Below are positions 62,486 to 64,000 of a stretch of DNA of 64,000 nt, one piece after another. The first letter of the stretch is position 1, and every line of letters starts with the position of its first letter. Position numbers and translations under genes: made by a program. The notes beneath the pieces are model-generated. The model was not told where the DNA came from, did no database searches, and was given only the letters and a program-made list of their open reading frames with translations. The DNA lies in the NCBI RefSeq assembly GCF_024519465.1, contig NZ_JALJRW010000002.1, positions 217,779 to 281,778 of the forward strand, given 5' to 3'. Source of the DNA: Stenotrophomonas sp. Ste86. GTDB lineage: Bacteria; Pseudomonadota; Gammaproteobacteria; Xanthomonadales; Xanthomonadaceae.

Positions 62486-63345
62486 GCCGGTGCTCCGGGC
62501 GCGCGCTTGTACAGCGTGCGTCCGCACGGCTGGATCAGGTCGGCGGCGTGCAGGTAGTTCTCCGAGTGGCCGGTATAGAGCAGGCCGTCGTCGCCCATGT
62601 GCTGGATCAGCCGCGAGAGGATGCCGCGCTGGGTGGGCTTGTCGAAATAGATCATCACGTTGCGGCAGAACAGGGCGTCGAACGGGCCGCCGACGTCGTA
62701 GCGGGGGGCGAGCAGGTTGAGCGGACGGAAGTCGATCAGGTCGCGCAGCGCCGGATTGACCCGGCAATGGCCTTCGTTGGGGCCGCTGCCGCGCTGGAAA
62801 TAGCGCTTCTTGAGCGCCGGATCGAGTCCGGACACCCGGTCGATGGCGTACACGCCGCGGCTGGCGGTGGCCAGCACCTGGGTGTCCACGTCGGTGGCCA
62901 GGATGCGCACCGGCGGCTTGAGCGTGCCGAACGCCTCGCAGGCGGTGATCGCCATCGAGTAGGGCTCCTCACCGGTGGAGGCCGCGCACGACCACAGCTG
63001 CAGGGTGCCGTGACCGGCACGCGCGCGCAGCTCGGTGTCGAGCTTTTCGAAATGGTGCGGCTCGCGGAAGAACGCGGTGAGGTTGGTGGTGAGCGCGTTG
63101 GTGAACGCCTGCCACTCTTCGCCGCCGTCCTTTTCCAGCTGGTCCAGGTACTCGGTGAAGCTGCGCAGGCCGAGCGCGCGCAGGCGCCGCGACAGGCGGC
63201 CATAGACCATGTCGCGCTTGGCCGGGGCCAGCGAGATGCCGACACGCTGGTAGATCAGGTCGCAGACGCGGCGGAAATCACGGTCGGCGAACTCGAATTC
63301 GCGGCCGTTCTGGGAGGTGGCGGCAGGAGCGGAAGGCGTGGACAC
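62482..63345 (-). CDS. cheR: CheR: chemoreceptor methyltransferase
   Basis: 287-residue S-adenosylmethionine-dependent enzyme that methylates receptor glutamates. N-terminal helical domain ([18 protein letters not shown]), SAM-binding [12 protein letters not shown], and the [10 protein letters not shown] segment of the catalytic core. ATG at 63345 is used. It is first of cheR-cheD-cheB, 53 bp after a chemoreceptor gene whose C-terminal pentapeptide probably docks it. Confidence 0.96.
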   Translation of the reverse strand: MSTPSAPAATSQNGREFEFADRDFRRVCDLIYQRVGISLAPAKRDMVYGRLSRRLRALGLRSFTEYLDQLEKDGGEEWQAFTNALTTNLTAFFREPHHFEKLDTELRARAGHGTLQLWSCAASTGEEPYSMAITACEAFGTLKPPVRILATDVDTQVLATASRGVYAIDRVSGLDPALKKRYFQRGSGPNEGHCRVNPALRDLIDFRPLNLLAPRYDVGGPFDALFCRNVMIYFDKPTQRGILSRLIQHMGDDGLLYTGHSENYLHAADLIQPCGRTLYKRAPGAPA

Positions 63346-63398
63346 AGGCGCACTCGATGGGAATGGGGAAGTGGCGGCGACGGGGCCGCCACGAAGAC

Positions 63399-64000
63399 TC
63401 AGAACTCTTGCCAGTTGCCGTCGTCCGGGGTCGCACTGCGCTGCGCGCGTGGTGCCGGCTGGGCGCGCGGGGCAGGGCGTGCGGCAGGGGTCGGGCGCGG
63501 GCGCGCGGCGGCCGGCACCACCACGCGCGAGGTGACTGCGCTGACGGCGGCGGCCACCTGGTTGTCCAGGCGGAAGATCGCCACGACGTCGGCCAGCTGG
63601 TTGGCCTGTTCTTCCATCGCCCGTGCGGCGGCGGTGGCTTCTTCGACCAGGGCGGCGTTCTGCTGGGTGGTTTCGTCCATCTGCACCACGGTCTGGTTGA
63701 CCTGTTCGATGCCGGCGGACTGTTCCTGGGAGGCGGCGGAAATCTCGGCCATGATGTCGGTCACCCGCTGCACCGAGGCGACGATCTCGCCCATGGTGCT
63801 GCCGGCCTTGCGTACCAGGGCCGAGCCGTCGGCGACGCTGGCGACCGAGTCGTCGATGAGGCCCTTGATCTCCTTGGCCGCGCCCGCCGAGCGCTGGGCC
63901 AGGGTGCGCACTTCGGAGGCGACCACGGCAAAGCCGCGGCCCTGCTCGCCGGCGCGCGCCGCTTCCACTGCCGCGTTGAGCGCCAGGATGTTGGTCTGGA
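63399..64000 (-). CDS. Methyl-accepting chemotaxis protein, 5' end outside window
   Basis: The last 199 residues of a chemoreceptor. The conserved signalling tip region ([25 protein letters not shown]) is followed by the methylation helix with Gln/Glu pairs, then an Ala/Pro/Arg-rich flexible tail (about 45 residues), and a final NWQEF. That pentapeptide is of the NWxxF class that tethers CheR (and CheB) in E. coli. The linker plus pentapeptide and the adjacent cheR gene together suggest this receptor docks the neighbouring CheR. Sensor type is unknown as the N-terminus is missing. Confidence 0.93.
   Translation of the reverse strand, partial: QTNILALNAAVEAARAGEQGRGFAVVASEVRTLAQRSAGAAKEIKGLIDDSVASVADGSALVRKAGSTMGEIVASVQRVTDIMAEISAASQEQSAGIEQVNQTVVQMDETTQQNAALVEEATAAARAMEEQANQLADVVAIFRLDNQVAAAVSAVTSRVVVPAAARPRPTPAARPAPRAQPAPRAQRSATPDDGNWQEF

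Overview
The window is high-GC chromosomal DNA from a gammaproteobacterium of the Xanthomonadaceae, most probably a Stenotrophomonas close to S. maltophilia. Three things point there: a complete rpf quorum-sensing cluster between two aconitase genes and prfB-lysS; dozens of 23-nt GTAG-headed palindromes of the SMAG type described in S. maltophilia; and a two-component system transcribed divergently from an RND efflux pump, as at smeYZ or smeABC. I see no rRNA, tRNA, phage or insertion sequence.

Layout, left to right. 1-2.0 kb: amino-acid permease (cut by the window edge) and a Nudix hydrolase. 2.0-2.65 kb: tandem SMAG repeats. 2.65-7.6 kb: serA divergent from its likely electron-accepting partner D-2-hydroxyglutarate dehydrogenase, then small exported DUF2388 and DUF4105 proteins. 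7.6-15.7 kb: sensor kinase and regulator divergent from an RND adaptor and pump. A 648-bp gap holding two large inverted-repeat modules separates the two pump genes. 15.7-22.6 kb (minus strand): lipoprotein, the EF-P paralogue yeiP, a short-chain dehydrogenase, a PAS-GGDEF-EAL protein, and leucine/isovalerate catabolic genes (mvaB, VOC protein, liuC). 22.7-25.1 kb: feoA-feoB and a small Cys-tailed membrane protein behind a Fur-like site. 25.1-27.3 kb: SMAG repeats, then quinone-reductase-like, MerR and short-chain dehydrogenase genes. 27.4-36.2 kb: dapB, carA, carB, greA, a COG4255-like gene and recJ. 36.2-42.1 kb: exported or membrane proteins (DUF1176, VIT/VWA/TPR/DUF2135) and a LytTR regulator. 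42.2-59.6 kb: prfB (with programmed frameshift), lysS, rpfG, rpfC, rpfF, rpfB, acnA (rpfA), a BamE-like gene, vapBC and acnB. 59.7-60.8 kb: small exported protein, decamer repeat, amidohydrolase remnant and SMAG pairs. 60.8-64.0 kb: cheB-cheD-cheR and the 3' part of a chemoreceptor gene.

The main functional unit is the DSF system. RpfF makes the diffusible fatty-acid signal, RpfB is the acyl-CoA ligase linked to its turnover, and RpfC senses the signal and phosphorylates RpfG, an HD-GYP cyclic-di-GMP phosphodiesterase. Here RpfC carries two consecutive copies of its membrane sensor region, matching the long RpfC-1 type of S. maltophilia. A second cyclic-di-GMP protein overlaps the HMG-CoA lyase gene by four bases. 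The chemotaxis adaptation enzymes lie next to a receptor ending in a CheR-tethering pentapeptide.

Most of the window is housekeeping. The unexplained parts are the repeat structures: the split efflux operon, a 52-bp SMAG array upstream of rpfB, a 219-bp duplication that includes a gene's 3' end, and a decamer tract beside a gene remnant. The exported DUF2388-DUF4105 pair is also poorly characterised.
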